From Strigamia acuminata (Eukaryota; Arthropoda; Chilopoda; Geophilomorpha; Linotaeniidae), in assembly GCA_949358305.1 (NCBI GenBank), contig OX442323.1:4154001-4218000 (forward strand): a stretch of 64,000 nucleotides of DNA, in the 5' to 3' direction. The translations under genes were made by a program, and so were the position numbers. Below are positions 36,626 to 48,107 of this stretch, piece after piece. The notes beneath the pieces were generated by a model. It saw nothing but the letters and a program-made list of their open reading frames with translations. It made no database searches and was not told the origin of the DNA. Position 1 is the first letter of the stretch. The number at the start of each line of letters is the position of its first letter.

Positions 36626-39512
36626 TAAGCGGCTGGGTTTTAGTTGTTGGGTTGGCTGTTTTGGCACCTAGCTGAGGGTTTTCAAACATTTATTTCAAGT
36701 TTTGCCAAAATGGGGTTTTGAGAGATTGTTGTGTGTAAAATGTTGATTTTAAATGCATTTGAGGTGTAGTTGCGGTTGTTTTAACAATTTATGTGTGTTT
36801 TCCGAGATGTGTTAATTTATTCAGCAGTTGAATGTAGTAATGAAGTTCATTAAGTTGAAATTAATTAGAATTTTGATGCAAGTTGAGGTTGGTTTGCAAC
36901 TTTGGTTATAAAATCAGTAATATCCTAGTTATTGGCAGTTAAATGTCAGTAAGGGAATAAAAAAGCTCATAAATCATAGGGTGGAATAGCAAATTAAGTT
37001 CCTATTTTTAATCTACATTTAAATTGGGAGTTGCAACAAGAAATGATTGCATATACTTTGCTATTAGTTTAGTTGGATCAGAAGTTTTTGATTTGCTTTG
37101 AATTTTTTTGGGTTTTCTGATTTTTTTATTTTGAATTTTCTGAGTTATTTTGAATTTTTTGATTTTGTTGGAATTGTTTTGAATTTTTTGAATTTGTTTT
37201 GAAGTTTTTGAATTTATTTTGTTAGTTTTTGAATTTATTTTAAATTTATTTTGAATTTATTGAATTTATTTTGAATTTATTGAATTTATTTTGAATTTAT
37301 TGAATTTATTTTGAATTTATTGAATTTATTTTGAATTTATTGAATTTATTTTGAATTTATTTTGAATTTATTTTGAATTTATTGAATTTATTTTGAATTT
37401 ATTGAATTTATTTTGAATTTATTGAATTTATTTTGAATTTATTGAATTTATTTTGAATTTATTGAATTTATTTTGAATTTATTGAATTTATTTTGAATTT
37501 ATTGAATTTATTTTGAATTTATTGAATTTATTTTGAATTTATTGAATTTATTTTGAATTTATTTTAAATTTTATGATTTTATTTTGAATTTATTTTAAAT
37601 TTATTGAATTTATTTTAAATTTATTGATTTTATTTTGAATTTTTTGAATTGTTCTGCATTTTTTAAAATTTTCTAAAAAATGTCTTTCCAATGTGGTCAT
37701 GTCATCCAGTTTCCTTTCATTAATTCTTTATGTGGTAAACACTTATAAGAGTTGGAATGTTGGTCAAGGTTTACCTAAAGGGGGATATATCCAAAAGTGC
37801 AATTGTGCATGTGATCAATACCATTGCAGGCCTTTTTCAAAAGCAGAAGTCGGTCAATACATATAACACTTGAAAAAATATATATAAGCCGACCACGCAA
37901 ACAAACGAAATTGTGATTGTAAACATAGTATAGATTTACAGTAAATCCCATTTAACTTTCCCTATTGTACTTCCACTGCACCTGATTCTAATTACAGTTT
38001 ACACAAACGAATTTTTTCTGTTAAACTCTCATTTCCTTTTAGATTTTTCTAACTTATTTATGGTAACCATTTTTTGCTAGAAGAAATAGATTTTCATGGC
38101 TTGTAAAATCATTGTACAACCTGAATATAGGTTATGACATTCCTCATGTATGTACCATACACGAATTCATGCGAATTCGACATAATGAAGCGTAGAAATG
38201 AAATCAAAATGAATGTTTGCTTGGAACATGACCAAAAACTGTTTCTGGGTTTAAAAAAAATCCAAAAGAATGGTTTTATGAGTGTTTTATGTGTTGTTAA
38301 AGCCATTTATTTAACTTGACATGATAGTTTGAATGTTTCAACTTCCTGCGCACAGTAGCGCCACCACTTAAACTAACAAGTAAATATCTGTAATGCATGG
38401 AAGCATTACATCTTAGACTTCTAAACCCCTTCTACACTTTTCTGTATAGAAATACATCTGTCCGTCTGTCCCTAAATAAAACACCAAAATAAAAGAAAAT
38501 AATGTGGAGTTTTCGGGTTCGAGAAATGCACAGACGGGCGACAACACGTCGCCAGAGGGTGTTCGGACGTAACAGGCGCTTTTTGATACGTCCGATAAAC
38601 GTTTTGTGGTTACAGCCAAAAGGAGCTGACCATTGATGTAATATAATACGTCATTTCCGGTATTAGTCTGTAATAGACGGCTAAAAGTCTAGTAAAACCT
38701 GTTTATTAATTAAACCGGAGGTCGGAAAAATACGAAAAGACCTTAGGAACCTAATACAAATATGCTGAGTTTATTGCCGTTGACTCTATCTGCTATAGTT
38801 TTTGAGATATGGATGTGGACGGACAGACGGACAGAGCCGTTTCATTAGACTTTCTAAACATCAGGTTTAGAAGTCTAAAATGGATGCCAGATTGCCAGGG
38901 TCGACTCTAAATCCGCTTCGTTTTTAATTATAAAGCGGTTAATAAATTCTGAAACGAGTGCGCAGAATTGATTAACCGTTGACGTAAGACATAGTGGACA
39001 GCCAATCACAAAATTGTATTGTTTTGTGATGGCGAACGTTTAAAGCGTGTGAGGAAAATGATAAATTGCACGACAAATGTTTTCACGGTGTTGTTGTAGT
39101 CAATAAAATTGATTGCAGGCTTTGCATTCCACTCAGTGACCCAATTATCCAACCCACTCGACTTTATTGTCCCAGTTTTGATAGAAAAGAGTTAAAAAAT
39201 TGATTTCGTACCTGTGAGATGAGTGCACAGCTTCCACAGTCCTCCGTACACTGGCACTAAATAGACGATGTGCACAGTTTTGTCCTTTTCTGGTCTGTTG
39301 ATGGTCAACTTGGCGACGAGATTTCCAAAGAACCATTCGATGTGCTGCGTCGAGTTATTGGTTCTTACTACATTATCCACTATAAGTTTATCGTAAGTTA
39401 AGTACTCCCAATAGTCAGACATGATAGCATACACCAATAGAACAATGGCAGTTACTGTGAACAGGAAAGTAATAAACAGCAGAAAGCAACCCGGTGCGGG
39501 ACGTGCTGGCAT
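33575..39512 (-). CDS. Claudin/CACNG-superfamily four-helix membrane protein, 3' end not found
   Basis: Exons 39512-39212, 33886-33788 and 33712-33575 join in frame. Residues ~9-30 are the first membrane helix (CFLLFITFLFTVTAIVLLVY). A long extracellular loop with SDYW near its start ends in VYGGLWKLCTHLT, the claudin-family G-L-W-x-x-C motif. The second exon continues the loop (YPRCINYLP). The third has two hydrophobic stretches (AISCSIVCLILLTC and AVLVTAVMYILA). The 138-base third exon and all phases match the TARP gene at 53008-57290, so the two are paralogues. The 75-base intron between exons 2 and 3 needs the GTAGGT donor to keep frame. A fourth helix and C-terminus should follow further left but I cannot place them. 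It is closer to the wider claudin/CACNG group than to true TARPs. Confidence 0.75.
33955..34290. repeat. ~28-bp minisatellite, left part
   Basis: Copies of CAACAATGGACAAATAAATA plus AAAATATC and variants. The same array resumes at 36268-36370 after the inserted elements. Confidence 0.9.
34291..34735. mobile_element. TIR element inserted in a minisatellite
   Basis: Begins ATGTTTACATGTATCTAG and ends with the inverted form (GGGCACATGTAAACAAG). The internal half also pairs (CGTTTACATGATTAGTTTTC near 34650). No coding capacity. Boundaries are approximate. Confidence 0.55.
34740..36266 (+). mobile_element. Complete Tc1/mariner transposon, 1,527 bp
   Basis: Flanked by the TA target duplication (34738-34739 and 36267-36268). 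Terminal inverted repeats are about 198 bases long (34740-34937 and 36068-36266), starting CACTCCAGGTCAAATTTTTT, and nearly identical apart from a few differences. One uninterrupted transposase gene fills the middle. It looks structurally able to move, or was until recently. Confidence 0.96.
35032..36015 (+). CDS. Tc1-family transposase, DD34E
   Basis: 327 residues, typical for the family (~340). An N-terminal helix-turn-helix pair (SYHKVAQDMSIPYTTVRYM near 19-37) is followed by a basic second DNA-binding domain (50-120). The catalytic triad is D140 (IFTDEKRF), D227 (WFQQDNCPIH) and E262 (LNPMENVW), with 34 residues between the last two. The usual P-D-L-N-P-I-E motif is P-V-L-N-P-M-E here, but the catalytic glutamate is kept. 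No stop or frameshift. It makes double-strand cuts at the inverted repeats and inserts at TA. Confidence 0.95.
   Translation: MYSMTIITKVRELVATGKSYHKVAQDMSIPYTTVRYMCSNAYNRRKKKCGPKKKLNCHDKLRLKRELRQLQAAKKRVTAPKLKKTLELPVRVGTLHRELKAQGFCYTIVQKKLPLSDKHKLKRLEIIVWNHPWTSTIFTDEKRFPFDGPDNFGSYIDGNSSIPLRKKRQQGGGLIMVWGMMQPNGILYLDRLHGRVNSLQYIQLLATSVLPFLLTQFGKELFWFQQDNCPIHTSKATMKWFGQKKVPVLEWPACSPVLNPMENVWHFLSNIVYDGQQFNNTDNLWNSILDASEKLQIEKTDVLLNLYSTFPHRLTEVLVNKGGETKH
36268..36370. repeat. ~28-bp minisatellite, right part
   Basis: CCAACAATGGATAAATAAAC and variants, continuing the array of 33955-34290 directly after the Tc1 element. Confidence 0.88.
37100..37660. repeat. ~21-bp minisatellite
   Basis: About 25 copies of TTTGAATTTATTGAATTTAT in the large intron of the claudin-like gene, with rarer TTTTAAATTTATT variants at the edges. 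Confidence 0.93.
38413..38878. mobile_element. TIR element with TTAGACTTCTAAAC ends
   Basis: Inverted ends TTAGACTTCTAAAC (38413) and GTTTAGAAGTCTAA (38865). Just inside lie CTGTCCGTCTGTCC and GGACAGACGGACAG, also inverted. No transposase. Large intron of the claudin-like gene. Confidence 0.65.
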
Positions 39513-39809
39513 TATGGGCCATCCTGGTCATCACAAAGACTTGATTGGTCCATTGAAGTACTGACAAAGATGCAACAAAAAGAGAATTACAATTATATGG
39601 AACTCTTTCTCATCGTTTATTGTAAGAGCTAAAGGGAGGGATGAGTGCCGTATGTTACCGCGTGCAGTGTGAGAAATTTAAGGTTTCTGAAGGTTATTAC
39701 TAAAATTTAGGAAAATTTATAGAAATTTAGGCCAATTTCCTACATTTTGGACATCTAAATATACTTTTTATGCTTGTTTTGGCTCAATTCTGATTGAAAA
39801 AATTTTGTA

Positions 39810-40201
39810 CCGTATTACTTTACATTAAGCTGCATGCCGTCGTGCATGGGTTTAGCAGTAATTCCCCATATTGCGCGGGTAAGACCATATCCCAGTCACA
39901 AAGTGTATACCAGCATGCCGGTATAAAACGAAACATGCCGGTATAAGTGAAAAAGCTTTTTTTATTGTTTTTTTTTTAAAGAGCCCAGATGAATAATTAT
40001 ATTTGATTTTGAGTCTGAAATTTGAGTTTTATTGATATTCTGAAGATTAATACTAAAATTTGCGAAAATTTATACAAATTTCCTACATTTTACAAAAAAA
40101 TTATCCTCACTTACATCGTAATGCAGTTAAAAACGGGGTTTATCGGCATGTCGGTATAACTCGCACTATACCGGCATGCGGCTTAATGTGAGGTAATACT
40201 G
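39810..40201. mobile_element. TIR element rich in GGCATGC dyads
   Basis: 392 bases between TA dinucleotides. Ends CCGTATTACTTTACATTAAG and CTTAATGTGAGGTAATACTG. Inside are several ACCGGCATGCGG/GGCATGCCGGTATA palindromes; a partial duplicate of the right half continues to about 40290. Related pieces occur at 39676-39770 and 52165-52340 (GGCCAATTTCCTACATTTTG). Confidence 0.7.
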
Positions 40202-40289
40202 TACTCACATACACCGGCATGCCAGTAAAAACTGGGTTTATCGGCATGCTGGTAAAACTCGCACTTCACTGGCATGCGGTAAAAGTAGA

Positions 40290-42770
40290 GGAAGAGTTGC
40301 TAAAAGTTGAAAAAATTCGCTAAAAGTAGGAAAAAATCAGCAAAAAGGAGGAAAAATGGCTAAAAGTAGGCAAAATCAGCTAAATTATGGAAAATTAGTT
40401 GAAAACCGTGAAGATTAGCTAAAAGTAAGTAACTAAGAATCGTTAAAATTAGCTGAAAGCATTAGGTGCGTTCTAAATTGGTTAAACAAAATTTGCTAAG
40501 TGATTCAATAATAAATCAATTATTTCACGCATTACAATTATTTCTAGTCGTTTAAAAAAATTCTCAATTTTTTTATTATTAATTTAACTGTGTCAATATT
40601 ACTTGCTACTTTAAAAGCCCCACAATTGCCAGACAACAAGTGACCAATCGATGTTTACCTTTATTTATTTTTAGAAATTTGATATGGCGCCAAGTTATTG
40701 TTTTCACTGAAACAATTCACAACAATTTTTTAAATATTATTTCTCCTTTATTTTTCTAAATTTTTAAATGAATTTACATTTTTCAACTAAAATAAAAAGT
40801 ACAACCCAAGGTCGAACATTGTTATTTATTTATTTTTCCTGTGAAAAATCGATCAATATTCACTTTTTCTAAGACTATTTGAAGAACAAATACCCATAAA
40901 AACGCCAATAAAAAGTTGGCTGAGGTTTAATTATCCTAAAACGTGTGCAGCTTGCCAGTGAAGCCGAATCCCTTAAAGCAACCCGATACACAAAAACCGA
41001 GCCAAGTTTTAATTTTTGCTCGATTATTTTTTTTTTTGTTCTAACAAAATATATTTTCATCCATTTTCCACCGCGAAATCTTAATTATACCCCACATTTA
41101 ATATTAAAGCCATTACAAGCATTGCATTTGTCAGAAATTCAAATTGTGAAATATCACACAATTGATTTTTCCACACTCCACGCGTTGTAATAATAATAAT
41201 GACCCTTTTTATCCCTTTTTTTGCTTCTGAAATAGGACACCTGATAGTTTCTACTCATAAATCACATTCCAACATCTCTGTTGCCCAATGTTGATTAGCG
41301 TGAAATAATTGGAACATAAAAAAAATTTATTTTTATTATTTAAAAACAAAAAATTAAAAATTAATAATCGTTAAAAAGAGACACAAATCGCCGTTTTTTC
41401 CCGGAAAAATGGCAATATATGCATTTATTTTTTGATTTTCGTAAAATATGCAATTTAAGCCAATTTCGGCTATATATGCAATATACATATGAAGCATGCA
41501 TTTATGCATTTATCCGGGGTCTAATAATAAATTTAGAAAACTGATGAGTAATACAGTCGAGCCTCGTTATAACGAATCACAAGGGACTGAAAAATTGGGT
41601 TGTTATAACGAAACTTCGTTATTTAGTTCGTTATATTGTAGGCTGCGGCAGTTGGGAGCGACAGGAATACACTTGTAATATCAATAAACTATTATTATTA
41701 TTATAAAAAATTTTTAACCTGGTGTTTTATGGCCAATTAACCAACCAAGCCATTTTTAACTATTCGTTATAACAAGAAATTCGTTATATTGCGGTTCGTT
41801 ATATCGCGGTTCGGCTGTAATAACCAATCGTGGAGGTTTTTTTTTCTTAAGAAAAAAACTCCAAATGATAAAAGATCCACTTTGAAGCGAAAAGAATTGT
41901 GTGTGATTCCAACAGGTCCCCATTATCGGGCCAGATAAACCCAGATAGGAAAACAAAGAAAAAGATCTGCGGTAGATTTATTTGCTTTCCATAATGGGAT
42001 TTGATAACACCACCAAAACAAACATGGGTTTGTGCAATTATGACGTCAACAGATGACATAGATAAAGTGCATGTTTACATGCCAACAGCAATTGACTAGA
42101 AGCAAGTGCGAAGTGTTTTCAGCCCAAAATTGTAATTTGTGGATCAGTTTTAAGTGGTTTGGATTGTCCATTGAATTTTTATTGGGATTGCAGAAAAACA
42201 AATATTTGTGTGTGGGAAAATATATATTTTTAAATATTTGTTTGTACTTACCGGGGTTATGCCAGCCATGGTGACTGGTTATGTAAATTAAGTAAACGTC
42301 TTTAGCTTTACTTGAGTCACTGTGCTTGGTGATCCATCTGGGTTTGAACTAAATGCCAGAGGCGAGAGCAGATGTGCACGCGTCTTTTCCAGTCCAATAT
42401 CACGTGGGTGGTACACCTTGTTTTCCAATTGGTTCTCACTCTATTCAAAAATGGCGTTGTTGCCATGGAGTCACAATGCTTTGGGCACGGTAGATAAAAT
42501 AAGAATTTTGCTAGTAGAATGAAGCAAAATTATGATTATTATAATAAGAGAAATTAGTTGAATAAGTCGAAGCGCTTACGATTAAATGGTAAAAATTAGT
42601 AAAAGTGAAAATAAATCAAAAGCGACTATAAAACTTCGTAAAAAATAAAAAAATAAAAATAACAATTTTAGTTTAAGTGTATTTTAAGTTTTAACATGGG
42701 TTTGAACAGGAAATGATGTCATTTTTGGTTTAAAATTGAAGTAAAACACAAAAAATTGAGGAGCGGTATC
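40290..42770. other. Non-coding stretch with one Tigger-like MITE
   Basis: AT-rich, with no exon I can support. The MITE lies at 41554-41817. On the minus strand at 42283-42251 ATGGCTGGCATAACCCCG stands before GTAAGTAC in a good start context; it could be a leader exon of the claudin-like gene with a short upstream frame, but nothing confirms it. Confidence 0.4.
41554..41817. mobile_element. Tigger/pogo-like MITE with insertion
   Basis: CAGTCGAGCCTCGTTATAAC at the left and ATATCGCGGTTCGGCTG at the right, TA on both sides. About 65 foreign bases (GGCTGCGGCAGTTGGGAGCG, ending in ATT repeats) interrupt the usual ~180-bp body near 41640-41703. Confidence 0.75.
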
Positions 42771-42950
42771 GTGGATTTTTTAAATTGTATTATGAAATGC
42801 GTTATTTGACGTACTTATTTGCACGTTAAATAACGCATTTCATAATACTTGATTCTGCGAAGTGCGAAACATTTTGGAATGCGTTAAGTGAAAAGCAATT
42901 TATTGTGAAATATATTTTTGAACCGTATGGGGTTGTTATTGTGAAGGTAA
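42768..42950. repeat. Perfect 21-bp hairpin, dispersed family copy
   Basis: GTATTATGAAATGCGTTATTT at 42788-42808 is the exact reverse complement of 42829-42849, with a 20-base loop. The sequence after it (ATATTTTTGAACCGTATGGG) recurs at about 45640-45660 next to a half copy of the hairpin. Confidence 0.75.
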
Positions 42951-43671
42951 TATAAGGAGAAAATTGTCGAGGATATCGGCAAAATAAAAGAGATTTGTTT
43001 ACATCTATTAAATCTTATTATTAAATTTTAAGTGGATGAAAACTGTGTTATAGGTATTTTTGAAATGCTTGAAAGTTTTATCATATTTCAGCACTTGATG
43101 TCACTACATTTCAGTCCGGTTAGATTGGAATTCTTGAGGGGAAAAAAATCAATAATTTCATCTACCGCTATGATTTTCATTTTTGAAATGTGTGAGATAA
43201 CTACTGACTTTGATTTCTTTTTTTATTTCACATATAAATGAATATAAATAAATTTAAATGTACAAAAAAAAAAATAGGCCTAAATAAATGAAATTTGTTA
43301 TTAATAAGAAATGACCTTTGGTTGAAGAAATTAATGGAGCCTTTGTATATCAGTGTCAGCTTTAATTCCTATGAGTATGAATGTGTTGTTTTATATGTCT
43401 GTTGGTGCTAAAGAAGTGTTGTTTGCAACATCTGTTACAACATTAATTTGGCCAGCTGAGAACCTTAGGAGAAGTTGTTTTGCACTCATGTTTTCTCACT
43501 AATGGCCAATACTTGTTCTACATGAACATTGTTGCTTTTATAATGAGCACTTTAATTGGCGTTTTGTTTGACTTGTCAGATATTGAAATTTGGGAACTAG
43601 TGGGATTATTTGAGGTGGTTCGAAGACGACCTTCAGGGGCGCTTAGGAAATGAAAAATGTTGGTTTTTTAT

Positions 43672-43804
43672 AGGAAGGATGGGAAGTGACATTGCGGTGT
43701 TACCTGATGAGAGTAACGTGACAATGACATTCCAAGGGGAAAGAGATGATAAAAGAAATATTGCTCGAGTGATGCAAAGATGGCGTTTTAATAGGGGTGT
43801 GGAG
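43672..43804 (+). CDS. Possible orphan exon
   Basis: Between TTTTTTATAG and GTAAATTT the frame reads RMGSDIAVLPDESNVTMTFQ and ends RWRFNRGVE. Composition and splice sites look coding, but I recognise no family. Its phase does not fit directly after the exon ending at 36624. It might belong to the same unknown gene through an exon I missed. Confidence 0.25.
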
Positions 43805-43884
43805 GTAAATTTGGGGAGATGTCGATGAATTAATAAAATTGTAAGAAATTTTGAAGGTTAATTTGAAAAAATGAAAATATTTCG

Positions 43885-44405
43885 TGAAAATTGGATATAA
43901 TTAAAATATTTAATGAAAAATTGGAAATAATCAAAATATTTAATGAAAAATTGGAAATAATCAAAATATTTAATGAGAAATTGGAAAAAATGAAAATATT
44001 TAATGAAAAATTGGAAAAAATGAAAATATTTAATGAAAAATTGGAAAAAATGAAAATATTTAATGAAAAATTGGAAAAAATGAAAATATTTATTGAAAAA
44101 TTGGAAAAAATGAAAATATTTATTGAAAAATTGGAAGAAATGAAAATATTTAATAAAAAATTGGAAAAAATGAAAATATTTATTAAAAAATTGGAAAAAA
44201 TGAAAATGTTTAATGAAAAATTGGAAAAAATGAAAATATTTAATGAAAAATTGGAAAAAATGGAAATATTTAATGAAAAATTGGAAAAAATCAAAATGTT
44301 TAATGAAATATTTGAAATAATCAAAATCAAAATGAAATTATTTAATGAAAAATTCGTAAAAATCAAAATATTTAATGAAAAATTCGAAAAATTAAAATAC
44401 TTAAT
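43885..44405. repeat. 30-bp minisatellite, open on both strands
   Basis: About 17 copies of AATGAAAAATTGGAAAAAAT plus GAAAATATTT. Since the unit is ten codons long, it leaves a 178-residue frame on the plus strand and a 212-residue frame on the minus strand. Neither has a gene context. Confidence 0.92.
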
Positions 44406-44544
44406 GAAAACACTTCTACAAATATAGCAGTGTTTGCATTGGTAGCATCCATTTTTAAATGATTTCAAATGAATTATGGGATATTTTCTGCGATACTTTT
44501 CTGCCCGCTGTTCTGCCAGTTGGGAATCTACAGCAGAAAAGATA

Positions 44545-44640
44545 AATTTTCTGCCCTGAAAATTTTCTGCCCTGAAAATTTTCTGCCCTGAAAATTTTCT
44601 GCCCTGAAAATTTTCTGCCCAGAAACTTTTCTGCTGACTG
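44545..44640. repeat. 16-bp minisatellite
   Basis: Five or six copies of TTCTGCCCTGAAAATT. Next to it a hairpin ATTCATAGGCGCGA/TCGCGCCTATGAAT spans about 44642-44679. Confidence 0.88.
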
Positions 44641-44780
44641 AATTCATAGGCGCGACATTTTGAATCGCGCCTATGAATACATTGTTGCTATAGCAGTAGG
44701 AAGAAGCTTTGAAATGCATTGTTCTGCTTTGAAATGCATTTTCTGCTATGCATGGCAACACGTCGCGCTTATGCATCGTT

Positions 44781-46630
44781 TATAATATTCTAAAGTGCAA
44801 CGTCGTACAGCGCACTCTTTTGACATCTTTTAGTAGTAGGGGAATTCGATTTGTAAATTCACTCTGTTTAATTGTTTTCCCATTTCTTAATTTATAAGTG
44901 GTAGATGGGAGGGAGGAGCAGTGAATTATCACAAAGTGGATTGAATGTAAATTAACCATTCTTCAGATGGGGAATTCGCTTACTTTGCTCAAAACTTGCG
45001 CAAAAGTTTTATTTTTAAGCAACAGATGGCAGCAGGCCAATTTAGGAAATGGGAATGAAAATTGCTTATTCTGTTAACAAACATGAGACGTTAATCAATT
45101 TTGCCATAAATTTACTCGAGCAATATTCAACGAAACTAGTTTGTGTCTATAGAGAAATTGCTAAACGTATAATTAAGTTTCTAATTAAAATCTACTGAAT
45201 TTCCCACTTTTCCTTATTAATCATTGCTAATTTGATTAGAGTGACAGTCATGAATCTTGAATAAACAAATTCTCAAGTGATCAATTTCATCTGATACATT
45301 TCATAGAGCATTCATTTTGTACACAAAGGATAGTGATTAGTTTTATACAAAAACATGCTTTAATTGGCATCGAATTACCAAACTGCTTGCAGAAAAATCA
45401 ATATTTTAAACAGGTATCTGTTAAATTATAAAAACCAAAACAAATAACTGGTTCAGAAAAATACATCTTATATTGCTTTTCACTCCAAAATGTACAGCAT
45501 TTTGCGGAGTTATGTATATTATTTGTACATTAAATAATGCATTTCATAATACAATTGAAAAATGCATTTTTAAAATACATTTAAATTGGACAAATAAAAG
45601 TAAAATGCATTTTAAAATACATTGCAATATCATTTCAATGTATTTTTGAACTGTTTGGGATATTAGATTGTCTTGATACAAATGTTGTGCAGTGCAGTTA
45701 GATTTAATTGTGTAACATAATACTTGTCAGCAATACTTTAATCCCAATGATGCCATTTCCTCGAGGAATGGAAAAGCCAATATTCAGTTAAGATCTTCAC
45801 TACTTCTAAATGCATTGGGCCATGGATTAGCATGGGAACTTCAGTAAATGCATTTGAAAAGTCATTTAGCTTAAGCAGCATTTATAAACAATAGATTTAA
45901 ACTGCTTGACTGAGGGTTGTCTCTATCTAACTTAAAAATTGGCGGCTGATTTAGTCTGCCTTCAGTTGCAATGGGCATCAGGGGCATCTTAACCAGGCTT
46001 GCAAGGGGTGCATGACACCTGGATGGCAGAGTGTAGGGGGCAGCATTTGGGTAAAATGTGTTGTGATACAGGTATTTTTAGATGCTTAATTAATATGTAC
46101 CCTGATTGACGCTAGTGAATGGATATGACGTGTCTTTGTACTTCCTGTATCAAGTGTGTTCAGTCTAATGTATAACCGTAACCGCCATGTTTAGTGTTCA
46201 CCATCCAAAGTGAATAAAACCACATTTAACCTAACAAAATGTACTCTGTGTAGCTCGGACATAGGACGGGTCTCAGAAAGTTGTTAGGACTAACCAGGCT
46301 GTCTGGATGGGAAAGAGAATTTAACATTGCTAGACATAGGTTGGGTCCAGCAAGTCTTTCCGGATCGCACAACAGTCCAGACGAGCATTGTTTGGTTCGT
46401 AAAGAGTAGTCGTGGACGAAAAAAAACTTTTTTTCAGTTTAGCGGTTTTAAGTTTATCTACCAGGTGGCATAAAAATCCATTAAGATTCAATGACATCAA
46501 TCTTGACCTGGTCTCTCGTCTTATCCTAACAACAGTATTAAAAGATAGACCGGGCAAATAATGATCGATAAACTTAAAACGGCTAAACTGAAGGGAAGTT
46601 TTTTTTTGTCCACGACTATACCCGGTAGTA
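44781..46630. other. Non-coding spacer
   Basis: No exon, RNA gene or tandem array that I can support. A diverged copy of the 42768 repeat lies at about 45478-45665. At 46410-46610 two opposed stretches (AGTTTAGCGGTTTTAAGTTT and AAACTTAAAACGGCTAAACT) form another inverted repeat, likely a fold-back MITE. Confidence 0.45.
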
Positions 46631-46802
46631 TGGTCGAACCTCGTTAAAACGAACTGCAATATAACGAATACTGAAAAATGGCTTGGCTGGTTGGTTGGCC
46701 ATAGAACACCATGTTAAAAAAATTGATATAACGAAGTTTTGTTATAATATAACGAACTGATTTTTCGGGTGTCTTGTGATTCGTTATAACGAGGTTCGAC
46801 TG
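46631..46802. mobile_element. Tigger/pogo-like MITE
   Basis: 172 bases with TA on each side. Ends TGGTCGAACCTCGTTAAAAC and GTTATAACGAGGTTCGACTG. Same family as the MEI1-intron copies, here in the opposite orientation judged by the internal GGTTGGCCATAGAACACCAT. Confidence 0.8.
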
Positions 46803-46892
46803 TATTATAAACCGACGGCCGATGTAAAGGTTAAAATGGCTATGTTCTTTGATTGATTAAGAGCTTTTCACTTCGTGATTCTGTTGGAGTCT

Positions 46893-46960
46893 TGGGTGGC
46901 TTAATAGGTAGAGCACCTTTCTGGCAAATGGGGATCCGGATTATTTGGGTACAGGAGGTA
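46893..46960 (+). repeat. tRNA-like fragment, possible SINE head
   Basis: GGGTGGCTTAATAGGTAGAGC is a very good tRNA D-arm and A box. The anticodon arm region is plausible but the T arm (GGATCCGGATTATTT) does not fit a proper B box and no acceptor stem forms. Probably a tRNA-derived SINE remnant, not a working tRNA. Confidence 0.35.
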
Positions 46961-47834
46961 AACTGAATTTTCTCGAAGAAAAACTATTTTATAGTTAGAA
47001 TTTTCATCAATAGGAAGTAATACCACCAACATATAATGCTTATCTCATCTTTAAGAAGTGCTCCTTTCTTGAGTAGTTTTCCGGCTTTGTGAAAAGGAAA
47101 ATATATTTCCTTTATATTGGGAAAGAATATAGAATGGCATCCAATACATGTATTTAAGAAGACATTTTAGTAGTCACCAGGGGTTCTGCATGAGGATTCA
47201 ATAGAAGCTTAGAAAAGCTTTCAATGGCATCAAGATGTGCAGGATATTGCAGGATAATAAGAACACATCAGGAGTTTTTTGTGTGGGATAATTGTTCCAG
47301 GTTTTCTTATAAAGTTGTTTTCTTCTGCTTTGGAAAGATGAGAGAAATGAAATGGGGAAGAAAAGTATTAAACCTACTTAAACTATTTTATTGCTCAAAA
47401 ATTGTATGCAACTTTGTAAAAAGAACAAATTTTTTTTTTCTTGTTTTTATTTATTTATTTATTTAATATTTATATATTATAGGCCATTTATTTCATGTTT
47501 TTTAATCAATTCATGTAAGAGTGAGTTGTGACACTGACCTTTGACCCTGTTTTGAGGTTGAATATCATTGAAGCAATATGATAAATAGGATTTTTTTTTT
47601 GAAAAATTACAAATAAGTATTAAAAAATTGAAACTAAAATAATGCCAGTAAAATAACACAAATTTGGTTTTTATTCGTAAATTACCATAAATCCTCTGAA
47701 GGAATACGCACCCTATCAAGATGGGCCGCACAGAAACGACTCACTAAGATGGAAGCTGCATGATGTCTTATACATTGTATTGTGTCAATACAATGTACTT
47801 TTTCAATGCACTTAAACCTGCATAATTCCTTGTG

Positions 47835-47925
47835 GTGTCAATACACCACAGCTGGTCACCTGTTCCTATTAGAACACACAAGTTAAGCAGCATTTTGCGA
47901 CCTACAGGGAATCTCGGGTGTTACT
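47835..47925 (+). pseudogene. 5S rRNA-like fragment
   Basis: ACACAAGTTAAGCAGC followed by GCGACCTACAGGGAATC and CGGGTGTTACT follows the order of a 5S gene (AGTTAAGC..., GACCgcctGGGAAT, CGGGTGCTGT) with the central part missing. It is cut at its 3' end by a hAT-like MITE. Either a 5S pseudogene or the head of a 5S-derived SINE. Confidence 0.5.
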
Positions 47926-48099
47926 CAGGGCCGGCGCGACGGGTGAGGCAGTGAAGCGGTTGCTTCAGGTGGCGTATTTCTAGGGGTGGCATCTGTGGGC
48001 GCACAAACCGATTTTTTCAACGAAAATTTTTTTTACTGTTCAAAAGGGTGGCATATGCCTTGCTCGTCTCAGGTGGAAATATGTGTCGCACCGGCCCTG
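47926..48099. mobile_element. 174-bp hAT-like MITE
   Basis: Ends CAGGGCCGGCGCGAC and GTCGCACCGGCCCTG are inverted. GTGTTACT before and GCGTTACT after form an 8-bp duplication with one mismatch. No coding capacity. Confidence 0.8.
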
Positions 48100-48107
48100 G
48101 CGTTACT

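Noticed and set aside
43830-44468. Open frames of 178 and 212 residues on opposite strands resembling coiled-coil or low-complexity proteins
   Set aside because: They arise from a 30-bp tandem repeat whose length is a multiple of three; no start context, splice sites or unique sequence.
46893-46960. Functional tRNA gene
   Set aside because: Only the D-arm region fits; no acceptor stem or proper B box.
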